Below are positions 25,955-35,220 of a DNA stretch of 64,000 bases, piece after piece. Positions within the stretch are counted from its first letter, which is position 1. Every line of letters starts with the position of its first letter. The notes under the pieces were generated by a model. It saw only the letters and a list, made by a program, of their open reading frames with translations. It had not been told where the DNA came from and ran no database searches. The position numbers and the translations under genes are program-made. The DNA comes from HGM04593 sp045660825 (GTDB lineage Bacteria; Bacteroidota; Bacteroidia; Bacteroidales; Bacteroidaceae). The stretch lies in NCBI GenBank assembly GCA_045660825.1, contig JAZREN010000065.1, forward strand, positions 1 through 64,000. Reading direction: 5' to 3'.

Positions 25955-27772
25955 ATGAAAAAGTATCTTGTATTTGCAAGTGCATTGTTGGCAGCTTCGT
26001 TTTCAATGCAATCTTGTGACGATTTTACCGACCCTGGCGATGAGCTCGGTGCAGGTCAGATAACACCAGGCACCAACACCAGCATTCAGAGTGGCAGAAT
26101 TGACTCAATCAACTATCAATTCGAGCCCACACAGGACGGTTTCAATGCAGCCAAGGCGTCTTTGGACAGCGCCTACGTTCTGCAGACAATTCCTTCTGGT
26201 ACATACTGTTTGCGCGGTGGTAAGATTCAGGACGGCGTGGTTTACAAACCGGCATCTCACGCATACCAGCGCCAGTACAGCTTGGGTCCCGACCTCTATG
26301 CACAGTACTTTACAGTGCCTCACAAGGATTTCATGTATGGTTCTTTGACCTCGACATATGACTTGTCGGCCGACTTCAACGGTGGTCCTATGGGTGCCTA
26401 CACAATGGCAAAGAACGCATTCATGCCGGTGTTGCACCACCCTATGATCGACTCTATTCCTGAAATCAAGGCTATTGTTCTGTTGTTCTACAGCCTTTCA
26501 GCACAGGAGAATGCCGACCTGGCAGGCCCATTCACCTATTTCGAGGACAAGCAGAACTCTCCTAACCCAACAACATACAATAAGGTAGAAGACATCTATA
26601 AGGGTATCAAGACAAACCTTGACACAATTGTAGAGTGCTTGAAATACTATGAGGCAAACCGCCCCGATTGGTACAAGGCTGAGATTCAGGCTATCCTTTC
26701 AAAGTTCGACCTTACAAGAAGCTGGGATACAGGCGACTACAGCATGAACCCATACATCAAGCTTGCAAACTCACTTAAGCTGCGTATGGCCATGCACATG
26801 GTAAATGTTGACAATGCCACCGCAAAAGCTTGGGCCGAGGAGGCTGTTGCGAGCGGTGTAATTGAGAGCGTAGGCGACCAGATGGGATTCTTCCAGTCAT
26901 ACGATGCTATCGGTCACCCATTGGTACAGATACAGAGTTGGGGTGATATCCGTCTGTCAGCTTCGTTCGAGAGCTTGCTCATGAGCCTTGACCACCCATA
27001 CACAAAGACTCTTTTCAAGGCAAACAACAATAAGATTGTCAACAGAAACGACAATTCAGTCCTTGAGGCAGACACAAGAATCTGCGGTATCCGTTCAGGT
27101 GTATACGTAGGTACAGGACAGGATTACTCAGAGAACCACTATCAGGCATACTCAACATTTGATGCAGACATGATGACCGAGGCTCCACTCTACTTCATCA
27201 AGTGGTCCGAGGTTGATTTCTTACGTGCCGAGGGTATTTTGCGTGGCTGGAACATGGGCGACGGAACAGCACAGTTCTTCTATGAGCGCGGTATCAGAAA
27301 TGCCGACCTCGTAGAGCCTTGGGTTGCAGATTTCTTCCCCGAGATGTATGCAAACTACGTCGAGGATTATATGGCACAGACAGTTCCTGTAGAGTACACC
27401 AACGTTGACCCAATTGGCGATGGTGAGCCATGGGAGAGCGTTACAAAGATTGGCGTTGCATGGAACGAGGGTGATGACAACGAGACAAAGCTAGAGAAGA
27501 TCATCACACAGAAGTATATTGCATTGTTCCCACTCTCAACAGAGGCATGGGCCGAGATGCGCCGTACTGGATATCCAAAGATGTTCCCTGTACTCAACAC
27601 CGAGGATGGTGACGGTTCAATCAAGGAGGGTGAAATGATTCGCCGTATTCCTTGGGCTCCAACTGACCCTGCCGGCAAGGAGATGGTAAACAACAGCGGT
27701 ATTCCTGCACTTGGCGGACCTGACAAGCAGGCTACACGTCTGTGGTGGGACGTAAACGCGCCTAATTTCTAA
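25955..27772 (+). CDS. susD: SusD/RagB-family outer membrane glycan-binding lipoprotein
   Basis: The ATG at 25955 gives 605 residues with a lipoprotein signal (MKKYLVFASALLAASFSMQS followed by Cys21). The Cys is followed by D-D, the acidic pattern that sends Bacteroidetes lipoproteins to the surface. Tetratricopeptide-like helices (SLKLRMAMHMVNVDNATAKA) and FIKWSEVDFLRAEGILRGW fit the SusD fold. It closes over the SusC barrel and binds the glycan. It follows SusC by 35 bases and ends at a strong terminator. It resembles the SusD-like 2 subgroup, though I cannot confirm this without a profile search. Confidence 0.93.
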   Translation: MKKYLVFASALLAASFSMQSCDDFTDPGDELGAGQITPGTNTSIQSGRIDSINYQFEPTQDGFNAAKASLDSAYVLQTIPSGTYCLRGGKIQDGVVYKPASHAYQRQYSLGPDLYAQYFTVPHKDFMYGSLTSTYDLSADFNGGPMGAYTMAKNAFMPVLHHPMIDSIPEIKAIVLLFYSLSAQENADLAGPFTYFEDKQNSPNPTTYNKVEDIYKGIKTNLDTIVECLKYYEANRPDWYKAEIQAILSKFDLTRSWDTGDYSMNPYIKLANSLKLRMAMHMVNVDNATAKAWAEEAVASGVIESVGDQMGFFQSYDAIGHPLVQIQSWGDIRLSASFESLLMSLDHPYTKTLFKANNNKIVNRNDNSVLEADTRICGIRSGVYVGTGQDYSENHYQAYSTFDADMMTEAPLYFIKWSEVDFLRAEGILRGWNMGDGTAQFFYERGIRNADLVEPWVADFFPEMYANYVEDYMAQTVPVEYTNVDPIGDGEPWESVTKIGVAWNEGDDNETKLEKIITQKYIALFPLSTEAWAEMRRTGYPKMFPVLNTEDGDGSIKEGEMIRRIPWAPTDPAGKEMVNNSGIPALGGPDKQATRLWWDVNAPNF

Positions 27773-27789
27773 AAAAGAGTTTCTATGAT

Positions 27790-27825
27790 AAAAGACTCCC
27801 GGGCCTTACGGTTCGGGAGTCTTTT
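27790..27825 (+). terminator. Terminator after the SusD gene
   Basis: AAAAGACTCCCG pairs with CGGGAGTCTTTT around a 10-base loop. It ends the susCD unit, so the GH85 gene needs its own promoter or read-through. Confidence 0.88.
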
Positions 27826-28070
27826 GTATACAAGAATATAGGGCTGAACAATTCAAAAGCAGGGTGTCAATATTATTATAAAAAACAAAAAATATCAATA
27901 GAAATATTTGTTAATTTCAAGAATATGACGATATTTGTTTAGCTAAAAGCAAAATACGAAGACACCCGTTTGACATAATGTAAAAACAGTTTTACATATC
28001 TTGACTTTTAGCAAAAAGAACCGACAAATTTGAAACAATTTATTTATTAACTAACCAAAATCAATGTTTT
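27826..28070 (+). promoter_or_regulatory. Upstream region of the GH85 gene with operator-like palindromes
   Basis: ATGTAAAA-ACAG-TTTTACAT (27978-27997) is a perfect 8-bp inverted repeat, flanked by TTGAC on both sides (27970 and 28001). A wider pair GCTAAAAG (27942-27949) and CTTTTAGC (28005-28012) encloses it. No textbook -7 box is seen between this and the ATG. The arrangement suggests a protein-binding site overlapping the promoter. Confidence 0.45.
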
Positions 28071-31000
28071 ATGAAAAGGTTTACTTTAATGTTCTTATCG
28101 CTGTTCATTGCATTTGGTGCCATTGCACAGATTGATGTCAGCAAAGAATATCGTATCAAGGATGTAAGCACAGGCAAGTACCTCAACGCGGCAGACTATG
28201 ACGCACATCCAAGCGGCGCAAACGGCGGTGTGAATGTCGTAGCAAAGTCTGGAAACGATGCTCAGATTTTCATCTTTGAAGAGGCTGGTAGCGGATATTA
28301 TCTGAAGACAAAGAGCGGTTATTACATCTACTGCCAGTCTTGGAATGTCGATGCTTTGGCAAATGGTAGCGTCTTGAATTTCACAGATGCTGGCAACGGC
28401 TATTATTACATCATGAACGGCGAAAAGTATTTCAAGGTCGAGAATGTAAGCGGTACATACTATCCGTTCTGCGACGCGGCTTTGGCAGCAGCAGCAAAAT
28501 GGCAGCTTGTAGATGTAAATGACGACTCAGGTGAAGAAGAAGGTGGCAACAACGGTGGCGCAGTTGCCGAGGTTGACAACTCAATCTATGACTTCAGCGG
28601 TTTTGACATCCAAAAGATGCTCGACCTGTTCTACAGTGTAAGCCAGCAGGGTCGCAAATACCCGACATTGGAGGAGTTCGAATCTATCGGTATCCAGGCA
28701 TCGGACATCGCTTTTGTACGTTCACACGTACGCCGCCGCGAGATTCTTGACCGCGCTGACCGTCTCCGTCCCCAGACATACGAAAAACGCAACCTTTTCT
28801 TGAACCTTCCAATGGACGTGGGTTCAGGTGGTGCAGCAGGTTATCCTAACGACAAATTTGCAGCCGACGTATTCTCTATGTGGCAGTACACTAACCTCTT
28901 CGGTTCATGGAACCACGGTTTCTTCCAGGCTCCGGGTGCATGGGTTGATGCAGCTCACCGCAACGGTACAAAGATTATGAGTGGTATCGCATTCTTTGAG
29001 AGCTGGACAGGCGACGGTGACGCAGGTTACAGTTCAATGATTACACAGAAGGTAAACGGCGAGTTCAAATACGTGAAGCCACTTATCAACTGCTTGATGT
29101 ACTTTGGTGCCGACGGTATCAACTATAACTGGGAGGACACCAGCTACAGCGATACAAATATCGTTGCATTCCACAAAGCACTTTACAAGTATGCCATTGA
29201 GTGTGGTTACTACGACTACGACAGTAGCATCTACACAGCACAGCAGGGTATTAATACAAACAACACAGGCTTGACAAACGCCCTTCTTGGAAATGCCGAG
29301 GGACAGACACACGCTTTGATGCTCAACTACAACGGTGGTGACTTTACAACTGCCGTGAAGATGCAGCAGTCAGTTCAGGCAGCCGAGGCTGCAGTTGGTA
29401 GCACAGAAGACCTTTACACAGGTGTTTGGATTGCAGGTATGGACCGCAACTGGAAAGCTCTTGACCAGACAGACTACAACCACAGAATCGGTATCTGTCT
29501 TTGGGGTGAGCACGGTCAGAGCCGTTTCATGAGCTACAATGTCGGTGACGGTGCATTTGACACACAGGGCAACTATCAGAGATTGCTTGAGCGCGCAATG
29601 TCCGGAGGTTACCGTAACCCACTCAATCGCCCTGCAGTAACAGCTACTGGCAGTGGCAAGATCAACTGGGAGGCAACAGCAGCATATCCTTATCCATTGA
29701 TGAACTTTGCAGGTATCGCAGAGTGGATTCCGGAGCGTTCTACAATCCAGGGCGACATGCACTTCCTCACTCATTTTACACTCGGTAACGGCGACCGTTA
29801 CTTCTACAAGGGTAAGAAGTCATACGCTGGCAGCTGGTACAACATGAGTTCTCAGGACCTTGTTCCGACATACCGTTGGTTGCGCCTTAAGTCTAACACT
29901 GCTGACAATGTAAGTACTGACATCGAAGTAAACTACACTCACCTTGACGCATACACAGGCGGTTCATGTATTGAACTTACAGGTGCTGCAACAGAGACCG
30001 GTACTGATATCGTTCTTTACAAGACATCTCTCAAGGCCGGCAATGGTGCATACGCTAAGCTTGCTGTGAAGACTTTGAAGGATGTGAAGGCTACAAACCT
30101 CTACCTTATTCTCAAGAAGCAGGGCAGCAACGAGTGGATTGAGTATCCATACGGCGACGTAGCAGGCAACACTTGGGAAGAGAAGAAATTCGACCTCACA
30201 GGCATTGCAGCAAATGATATTATCGAGCGCGTTGGTTTGCGTGTAAAGGGCAACAACAATGACTATCAGTTGTATGTCGGTAAGCTCGAGCTCAACAACG
30301 AGGCAACAATCACTCCAGCCAATGTAAAGGATCTTGTTGCTGAGGTTAAGAAAGAGACAAAGACTTCAATGACAGTGAAATTGCACTGGAATGTTGATGC
30401 TACAGCCAAGGACCGCGCAGATTGGGGCTTGGTATACAACGACGAGGCAAACATCGACCACTTCGAGGTTCTTATGAAGATTGGCGAGAATGGCAAGGTT
30501 ATGAAGGTGGGTACAACATCACAGTGGGCAACACTTGTTCCAAACATTGACTTCGAGAGCGTAAATGATGTTCCTGTAATCGGTATCCGTTCAGTATCTC
30601 CAGACCTCAAGACCTGTTCTCCAATTGTTTGGGTTGAGGTTCCACGCGCTCCACAGAGCGAGCTTCCCGAGAAGGAGGAGGAGTATGGCAACTACGGTAT
30701 CAGCCAGATGGACGATCAGTGCGAGGGTGCAGATATCGCACGCGAGCAGCGTTACGTGACAGCAGTTACAACTACCGGTGCAACACAGAACCTCAACTAC
30801 AGTGCTAATGGCCCTGTAGCAGACGGAACACAGTATGCAAAGGCTCTTGACCACACCTTGATTGTAAACCAGGGCCAGACCATCAGCATGACCATCAAGT
30901 GTGCTGACTTCAGCGACGGTTTGAAGTGGTGCTTCGCAGGTGGTTGGATGGACCTCAACGGTAGCGGCGACTTTGACAAGCCACTCCCAACAGAGCGTAC

Positions 31001-31553
31001 TGAAGCCGAGATTGCAGACGGTAAGACAACAACAGACCCTGAGGGTGAGCGCTTGTTCTTTGCCGGCACTATCCGCAAAGCAACTGAGTCATTCCAGACA
31101 ACAGGTCTTAACTTCAGCTTCAAGGTGCCCGAGAACGCAACTCCTGGCCAGAGCCGCTTGCGTATCGTATTCTCTGACGCTTGGTTCGCTGGTATGTTCA
31201 ACCCGGTAGGCTACCATGCAAAGGGCTTCACAATCGACTTCAACGTTGAAATCCAGGGTACAAACCCGGGCCGCGTAGTTGTCGACAACCGTGACCAGGG
31301 CGAGGCTGAGGAGCCAGAAGGTCTTGGTACAGAGACATCTGTTGAGAATGTAGCAGGCGAAATTTCTGCAGCCGAGGGCGTTGAAGGTGCAATTGAGTTC
31401 GCGAATGTTGAGAAGGCTTGGATTTACACTGTTGACGGCAAGTTCGTGAACTTTGTAACCAACCCGACAGCCGTTGCAACCGAGGCTGGTGTTTACCTTG
31501 TAAAGATGCAGCTTGGCAACGTAATCCGCAGCGCAAAGGTATTGGTTAAGTAA
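28071..31553 (+). CDS. Secreted GH85 endo-beta-N-acetylglucosaminidase
   Basis: The 1160-residue protein has a signal peptide (MKRFTLMFLSLFIAFGAIAQ). Residues 22-155 form a ricin-like/beta-trefoil module (YRIKDVSTGKYLNA), then an acidic Gly/Asn linker. The catalytic GH85 domain spans about 175-600. GADGINYNWEDTSYSD has Asn353 and Glu355, the Asn-x-Glu pair GH85 uses for substrate-assisted cleavage. A carbohydrate-binding-like beta domain follows. Near residues 900-1080 lies a GEVED-type domain (GGWMDLNGSGDFD), and the C-terminus resembles a type IX sorting tail. The enzyme cuts between the two GlcNAc residues of N-glycan cores. It follows the SusCD pair. Confidence 0.9.
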   Translation: MKRFTLMFLSLFIAFGAIAQIDVSKEYRIKDVSTGKYLNAADYDAHPSGANGGVNVVAKSGNDAQIFIFEEAGSGYYLKTKSGYYIYCQSWNVDALANGSVLNFTDAGNGYYYIMNGEKYFKVENVSGTYYPFCDAALAAAAKWQLVDVNDDSGEEEGGNNGGAVAEVDNSIYDFSGFDIQKMLDLFYSVSQQGRKYPTLEEFESIGIQASDIAFVRSHVRRREILDRADRLRPQTYEKRNLFLNLPMDVGSGGAAGYPNDKFAADVFSMWQYTNLFGSWNHGFFQAPGAWVDAAHRNGTKIMSGIAFFESWTGDGDAGYSSMITQKVNGEFKYVKPLINCLMYFGADGINYNWEDTSYSDTNIVAFHKALYKYAIECGYYDYDSSIYTAQQGINTNNTGLTNALLGNAEGQTHALMLNYNGGDFTTAVKMQQSVQAAEAAVGSTEDLYTGVWIAGMDRNWKALDQTDYNHRIGICLWGEHGQSRFMSYNVGDGAFDTQGNYQRLLERAMSGGYRNPLNRPAVTATGSGKINWEATAAYPYPLMNFAGIAEWIPERSTIQGDMHFLTHFTLGNGDRYFYKGKKSYAGSWYNMSSQDLVPTYRWLRLKSNTADNVSTDIEVNYTHLDAYTGGSCIELTGAATETGTDIVLYKTSLKAGNGAYAKLAVKTLKDVKATNLYLILKKQGSNEWIEYPYGDVAGNTWEEKKFDLTGIAANDIIERVGLRVKGNNNDYQLYVGKLELNNEATITPANVKDLVAEVKKETKTSMTVKLHWNVDATAKDRADWGLVYNDEANIDHFEVLMKIGENGKVMKVGTTSQWATLVPNIDFESVNDVPVIGIRSVSPDLKTCSPIVWVEVPRAPQSELPEKEEEYGNYGISQMDDQCEGADIAREQRYVTAVTTTGATQNLNYSANGPVADGTQYAKALDHTLIVNQGQTISMTIKCADFSDGLKWCFAGGWMDLNGSGDFDKPLPTERTEAEIADGKTTTDPEGERLFFAGTIRKATESFQTTGLNFSFKVPENATPGQSRLRIVFSDAWFAGMFNPVGYHAKGFTIDFNVEIQGTNPGRVVVDNRDQGEAEEPEGLGTETSVENVAGEISAAEGVEGAIEFANVEKAWIYTVDGKFVNFVTNPTAVATEAGVYLVKMQLGNVIRSAKVLVK

Positions 31554-31581
31554 TAAACAATAGACCTTAAGCAATATAACG

Positions 31582-31614
31582 GTAGTGCGCCTTTTGGGGC
31601 GCACTACTTTTTTT
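31582..31614 (+). terminator. Terminator after the GH85 gene
   Basis: GTAGTGCGCC pairs with GGCGCACTAC around a short loop, followed by seven T. Confidence 0.9.
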
Positions 31615-31625
31615 GTATCTTCGCG

Positions 31626-32936
31626 ATGAAAATAGAAAATAATATGCAAAAAATAAACACACGACGCGGCTTGCTTGCCCTTTCACCAATAATTGTGCTG
31701 CTCACCATTTATCTTGCCGGCTCAATAATCGCCGGCGATTTCTACCGCATACCAATTGCAACGGCATTCATTGTGGCATCGATATATGCAGTGGCAATAA
31801 CACGCGGCAGCACGCTCGACGAGCGCATTGAGCATTTCTCAAAAGGTGCAGCCAACACGCGCATAATGTATATGATTTGGATATTCGTACTTGCAGGGGC
31901 ATTTGCCGCGCTTGCAAAGGCCATGGGTGCAGTGGATGCCACGGTGCAGCTGACACTGAACCTTATCCCAAGCAACTACCTGCCGGCAGGAATATTCATT
32001 GCAGCCTGTTTCATATCACTCTCCATTGGAACATCAGTGGGTACGATAGTGGCGCTCACGCCTGTTGTCACCGCGTTGGCAACAAAGCTGAACTGCGACA
32101 CGGCATGGCTTGTAGCCATTGTTGTGGGAGGTGCATTCTTTGGCGACAACCTGTCGTTCATATCAGACACCACCATTGCAGCAACACAGACACAGGGATG
32201 CTCAATGCGCAGCAAGTTCCGCACCAACATAAGACTTGTGTTGCCCGCAGCCATTGTCACACTGTTGCTCTACGCATTCAGCGGCAATGGTATCGAGGAG
32301 ATTGAGACAACCGCCATCACTGTCAGCGACGCATTGAAGTGTATCCCCTACCTCACTGTAATCGTTTGTGCACTCATTGGAATGAATGTGCTGTTAGTGC
32401 TCATCATTGGCATTGGCATTGCCGGAGTCATGGGTATTGCATTCGGCGCCGTGGGTGGAATAAGCATATTCACAGAGATGGGTAGCGGAATCATGGGGAT
32501 GACAGAACTTATTCTTGTGACAATGCTCGCAGGCGGATTGTTGGAGATTGTACGTATTAATGGTGGAATAGACTATCTTATACGCATTGTTACACTGCGC
32601 ATGCGTACAAAGCGTGCGGCAGAGTTTGCAATAGCAGCACTGACAGCGCTTGCAAACATATGCACAGCGAACAACACTATTGCAATACTGACAGTGGGCG
32701 ACATTTCGCGCGACATCTCAAAGAAGTTCGGCATACAGCCACGCCGCGCAGCAAGCCTTATGGACACCACGTCGTGCTTTGTACAGGGTATTATACCCTA
32801 TGGCGCACAGTTGCTCATTGCATCGGGCCTGGCAAAGGTTTCGCCACTGGAGATTATCCCAAGCCTTTATTACCCCATGTGCATTGGAGTGATGATTGTG
32901 GTTTCGATACTTGTGAGGAGAAAGGGAGCAAAGTAA
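31626..32936 (+). CDS. NhaC-family Na+/H+ antiporter
   Basis: The 436-residue protein has about eleven hydrophobic segments. The family hallmark GDNLSFISDTTIAATQTQG lies near residue 178, and SIGTSVGTIVALTPVVTAL precedes it. NhaC-type carriers exchange Na+ for H+, or related substrates such as malate/lactate in some members, across the inner membrane. A TATCTTCG box at 31617-31624 lies right before the ATG, so initiation may be almost leaderless, or the in-frame ATG at 31644 may be the real start. It stands alone between a terminator and a long palindrome. Confidence 0.88.
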   Translation: MKIENNMQKINTRRGLLALSPIIVLLTIYLAGSIIAGDFYRIPIATAFIVASIYAVAITRGSTLDERIEHFSKGAANTRIMYMIWIFVLAGAFAALAKAMGAVDATVQLTLNLIPSNYLPAGIFIAACFISLSIGTSVGTIVALTPVVTALATKLNCDTAWLVAIVVGGAFFGDNLSFISDTTIAATQTQGCSMRSKFRTNIRLVLPAAIVTLLLYAFSGNGIEEIETTAITVSDALKCIPYLTVIVCALIGMNVLLVLIIGIGIAGVMGIAFGAVGGISIFTEMGSGIMGMTELILVTMLAGGLLEIVRINGGIDYLIRIVTLRMRTKRAAEFAIAALTALANICTANNTIAILTVGDISRDISKKFGIQPRRAASLMDTTSCFVQGIIPYGAQLLIASGLAKVSPLEIIPSLYYPMCIGVMIVVSILVRRKGAK

Positions 32937-32939
32937 AAT

Positions 32940-33195
32940 CAGTTTTTAGACAGAAGTACAAAAGAACAAAAGGATGCTATGATATTCCAACGATAAAGTT
33001 CCAACTTCTCTGTGATGCAGATATAAATATTAGAATTTATTTCCAAACATAAAGAGTGGTAATCAGTATAAAAAGGAAAACCTGTTCTCATTTTGAATAC
33101 TGATCACCACTCTTTTTTTGTCCCAAATTGGAACAAAATATCTGCATCACAGAGAAGCCTTATGTTCTTCTGTTCTTATGTCTGTTTTAAAAACC
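32940..33195. repeat. 256-bp long imperfect palindrome
   Basis: Several matched arms are nested. TTCTCTGTGATGCAGATAT (33007-33025) mirrors the exact reverse complement near 33141-33159. AGAGTGGTAATCAGTAT mirrors ATACTGATCACCACTCT in the centre. The outer GTTTTTAGACAGAAG and CTTATGTCTGTTTTAAAAAC parts also match imperfectly. There is no coding frame. The DNA could fold into one long stem, or be the two ends of a decayed inverted-repeat mobile element. Confidence 0.75.
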
Positions 33196-33220
33196 ATTGA
33201 CGTCACTAAGTATAAAAAAA

Positions 33221-33263
33221 AATCGCGGGATTTTCCAAAAGGAAAGTCCCGCGATTTAATCTT
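33221..33263 (-). terminator. Terminator of rpsO
   Basis: AAATCGCGGGA-TTTCC and GGAAA-GTCCCGCGATTT pair around AAAA. Eight A on its left give a U-tract for the minus-strand transcript. Confidence 0.88.
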
Positions 33264-33275
33264 TCTTGACGCAGA

Positions 33276-33545
33276 TTATCTACGCAAGCCGAGCTTAGCT
33301 ACGATAGCACGGTAGCGGTTGATGTCACGATCCTTCAAGTAGTTGAGGAGTGAACGACGCTTACCTACCAACATTGTCAAAGCTCTCTGTGTGCTATAAT
33401 CCTTACGGTTAGCCTTGAGGTGCTCCGTCAAATGTGCAATACGGTATGAGAACAATGCAATCTGGCTCTCTGCTGAACCAGTATCAGTGTTAGACGTTCC
33501 GTATGTGCCAAAGATCTCTTTCTTTTTCTCTGAATCCAAATACAT
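33276..33545 (-). CDS. rpsO: 30S ribosomal protein S15
   Basis: The 89-residue protein has normal S15 length, with TGSAESQIALFSYRIAHLTE and LVGKRRSLLNYLKDRDINRY, the conserved 16S rRNA-binding helices. It is an early-binding protein of the 30S platform. It is transcribed alone from a good promoter at 33631-33660 with a leader of about 80 bases. S15 commonly represses its own mRNA. The leader contains TGCGC / GCGCA near 33597-33612, which may matter but is too short to call. Confidence 0.98.
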   Translation of the reverse strand: MYLDSEKKKEIFGTYGTSNTDTGSAESQIALFSYRIAHLTEHLKANRKDYSTQRALTMLVGKRRSLLNYLKDRDINRYRAIVAKLGLRR

Positions 33546-33630
33546 AATTTGAAGTTTTTAAGGGTTAAAAAAATATCTTTTGGCCGACAAATGAATGCGC
33601 CTGGGGCGCACTATGTTGCCAACGCGGATG

Positions 33631-33660
33631 CAAAGGTACAACTATTTTCCGGAATAGCAA
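33631..33660 (-). promoter_or_regulatory. rpsO promoter
   Basis: On the minus strand TTG (33660-33658), a 19-base spacer and TACCTTTG (33638-33631) match the Bacteroidetes sigma-70 consensus. Confidence 0.75.
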
Positions 33661-33770
33661 TCACTTTTTACAAAATAAATAACATATCATGGTTTTATGA
33701 CACATCACCCAGTTATTTCATGGTCCGGTTTATTTTAAGGGTTTTTAGTTTAATATCATTTAAAAAATTA

Positions 33771-33778
33771 TATCTTTG
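33771..33778 (+). promoter_or_regulatory. -7 box for the orphan membrane protein gene at 33805
   Basis: TATCTTTG is a perfect -7 box. It overlaps the GTG codon at 33778, which rules that codon out as the start and supports ATG 33805. Confidence 0.65.
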
Positions 33779-33804
33779 TGTTCAACAAACCAAGAAATCA
33801 AATT

Positions 33805-35157
33805 ATGGAAACAAGTTTCTTATCACCACGTTGGAGTGGCCGTTTAATGGGCATGTTGCTCTTTGTTGCAAGAAAGAACGGCTTGAACATTGATATTACA
33901 AATTCAACACTATTGTCATTGATGGAGCAAGTGTTCCCCATCGCAGATGAACACGAAAAGAACATCATTAACCGATTGATAGAAAAAACAAATAGCGCCG
34001 GAAATGCAAATGACGAAGAGAAAGACCAGCTTATAAAGATCGGTTTTGCCGAAGCCATATGGTTATACAGCAAATACAGGTCATTCAATAATATCCTCGA
34101 CGAGGTAGACTACCACGCCATGATGTTGCAAGAACAAGAAGCCGCAGAAAAGTCAAAGCGCAAATCAAGAAGAATCAAATGGTCGCTTTTCGCCATTGTT
34201 GTTTTAAGTATATGCCTATACAAATTCTTCCTTGGCGACTATTTGATGTATCAAGATGTAAAGCAAGAAAGGGAAGTCTACATGTGCAAGCAGTACTATG
34301 ACGAGTACCCCGACGGATGGTTCTATGAAAAGGTTATGAGAATTGAGATGGAGGTAACAGACTCACCCATTGGCGTATACAGGGAATACATGCAAAAATT
34401 CCCCGATGGCAAATACATCAGCACCGTCAAAAGCAATTATGAGACTTTGTGGAACAACGAGATTGCCAAATATGAGCAACGCGACAAGTCGAACGAGGAT
34501 CCGGAACTTGTAAGATACATGATGGCACTGTTGAAGCACCTTAAGGCGAACAATACCAGCACTGTACTCCTGGAAATCAACCAACACATTGACCTGAAGG
34601 ACTACAGCGAGTATGACGAAGAAATAAAAGGTCTTCTTGTTGAGATGATAAATGAAGAGACTTCACTACCGCTTGAGGAAAACATGCTATCACTTAAAGA
34701 CAATTTCACACAGGGAGACAAGGAGATGCTATACCACATCCTGTCAGAAGGTGTACAGAACGGATTCAACAAGATGTTCGCCGAAGATTTTGTAAAGATT
34801 GTCACATCAAGCGACGAAGCCGAAAAGAACTCACCTGTACTCATTTTCAACTACACCATAAAAAACCAGGCATTCTGGCTCGATGATCTCAATATCATCG
34901 AAATCCCTGAAATTTGGACCTACGCTGTAAATAATGTTCCAAAGTCTTACTTATTGGGAATCGACGTCCAGTTTGATGTGTATTTCACAATCCCCGGTTC
35001 AAATGTAAACTACAGTTATATTGAAATTGGCAATCCGGGCGAAGAGATTTCAAACATTCAAGGCATAAGGGATGGATACAGATTGATGACACAATTCTGT
35101 TTCGCCCGCTTCTCGAACAAGATTTCAGAGAGAATGGGACTTGAGAAAACATATTGA
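33805..35157 (+). CDS. Orphan protein with one central membrane helix, unknown function
   Basis: I do not recognise this 450-residue protein. The ATG at 33805 has the AATTATG context seen at several starts in this window and a -7 box 27 bases upstream. Residues 1-120 are a mainly helical, cytoplasmic-looking region with MEQVFPIADEHEKNIINRL. A Lys/Arg-rich stretch (EKSKRKSRRIK) then leads into one membrane helix at about 123-140 (WSLFAIVVLSICLYKFFLG). The remaining 300 residues are probably periplasmic and include two similar YDEYPDGWF / MQKFPDGKY segments. It stands alone between rpsO and a strong hairpin. Confidence 0.75.
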   Translation: METSFLSPRWSGRLMGMLLFVARKNGLNIDITNSTLLSLMEQVFPIADEHEKNIINRLIEKTNSAGNANDEEKDQLIKIGFAEAIWLYSKYRSFNNILDEVDYHAMMLQEQEAAEKSKRKSRRIKWSLFAIVVLSICLYKFFLGDYLMYQDVKQEREVYMCKQYYDEYPDGWFYEKVMRIEMEVTDSPIGVYREYMQKFPDGKYISTVKSNYETLWNNEIAKYEQRDKSNEDPELVRYMMALLKHLKANNTSTVLLEINQHIDLKDYSEYDEEIKGLLVEMINEETSLPLEENMLSLKDNFTQGDKEMLYHILSEGVQNGFNKMFAEDFVKIVTSSDEAEKNSPVLIFNYTIKNQAFWLDDLNIIEIPEIWTYAVNNVPKSYLLGIDVQFDVYFTIPGSNVNYSYIEIGNPGEEISNIQGIRDGYRLMTQFCFARFSNKISERMGLEKTY

Positions 35158-35180
35158 TATGTATAAGAACATTCAGTCAT

Positions 35181-35220
35181 AGACAACATCCCGCCATTAA
35201 AAAATGGCGGGATGTTGTCT
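35181..35220. terminator. Perfect 18-bp hairpin after the 33805 gene
   Basis: AGACAACATCCCGCCATT pairs perfectly with AATGGCGGGATGTTGTCT around AAAA. There is no U-tract after it, so it may be a transcript-end stabiliser or a weak terminator. Confidence 0.65.
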
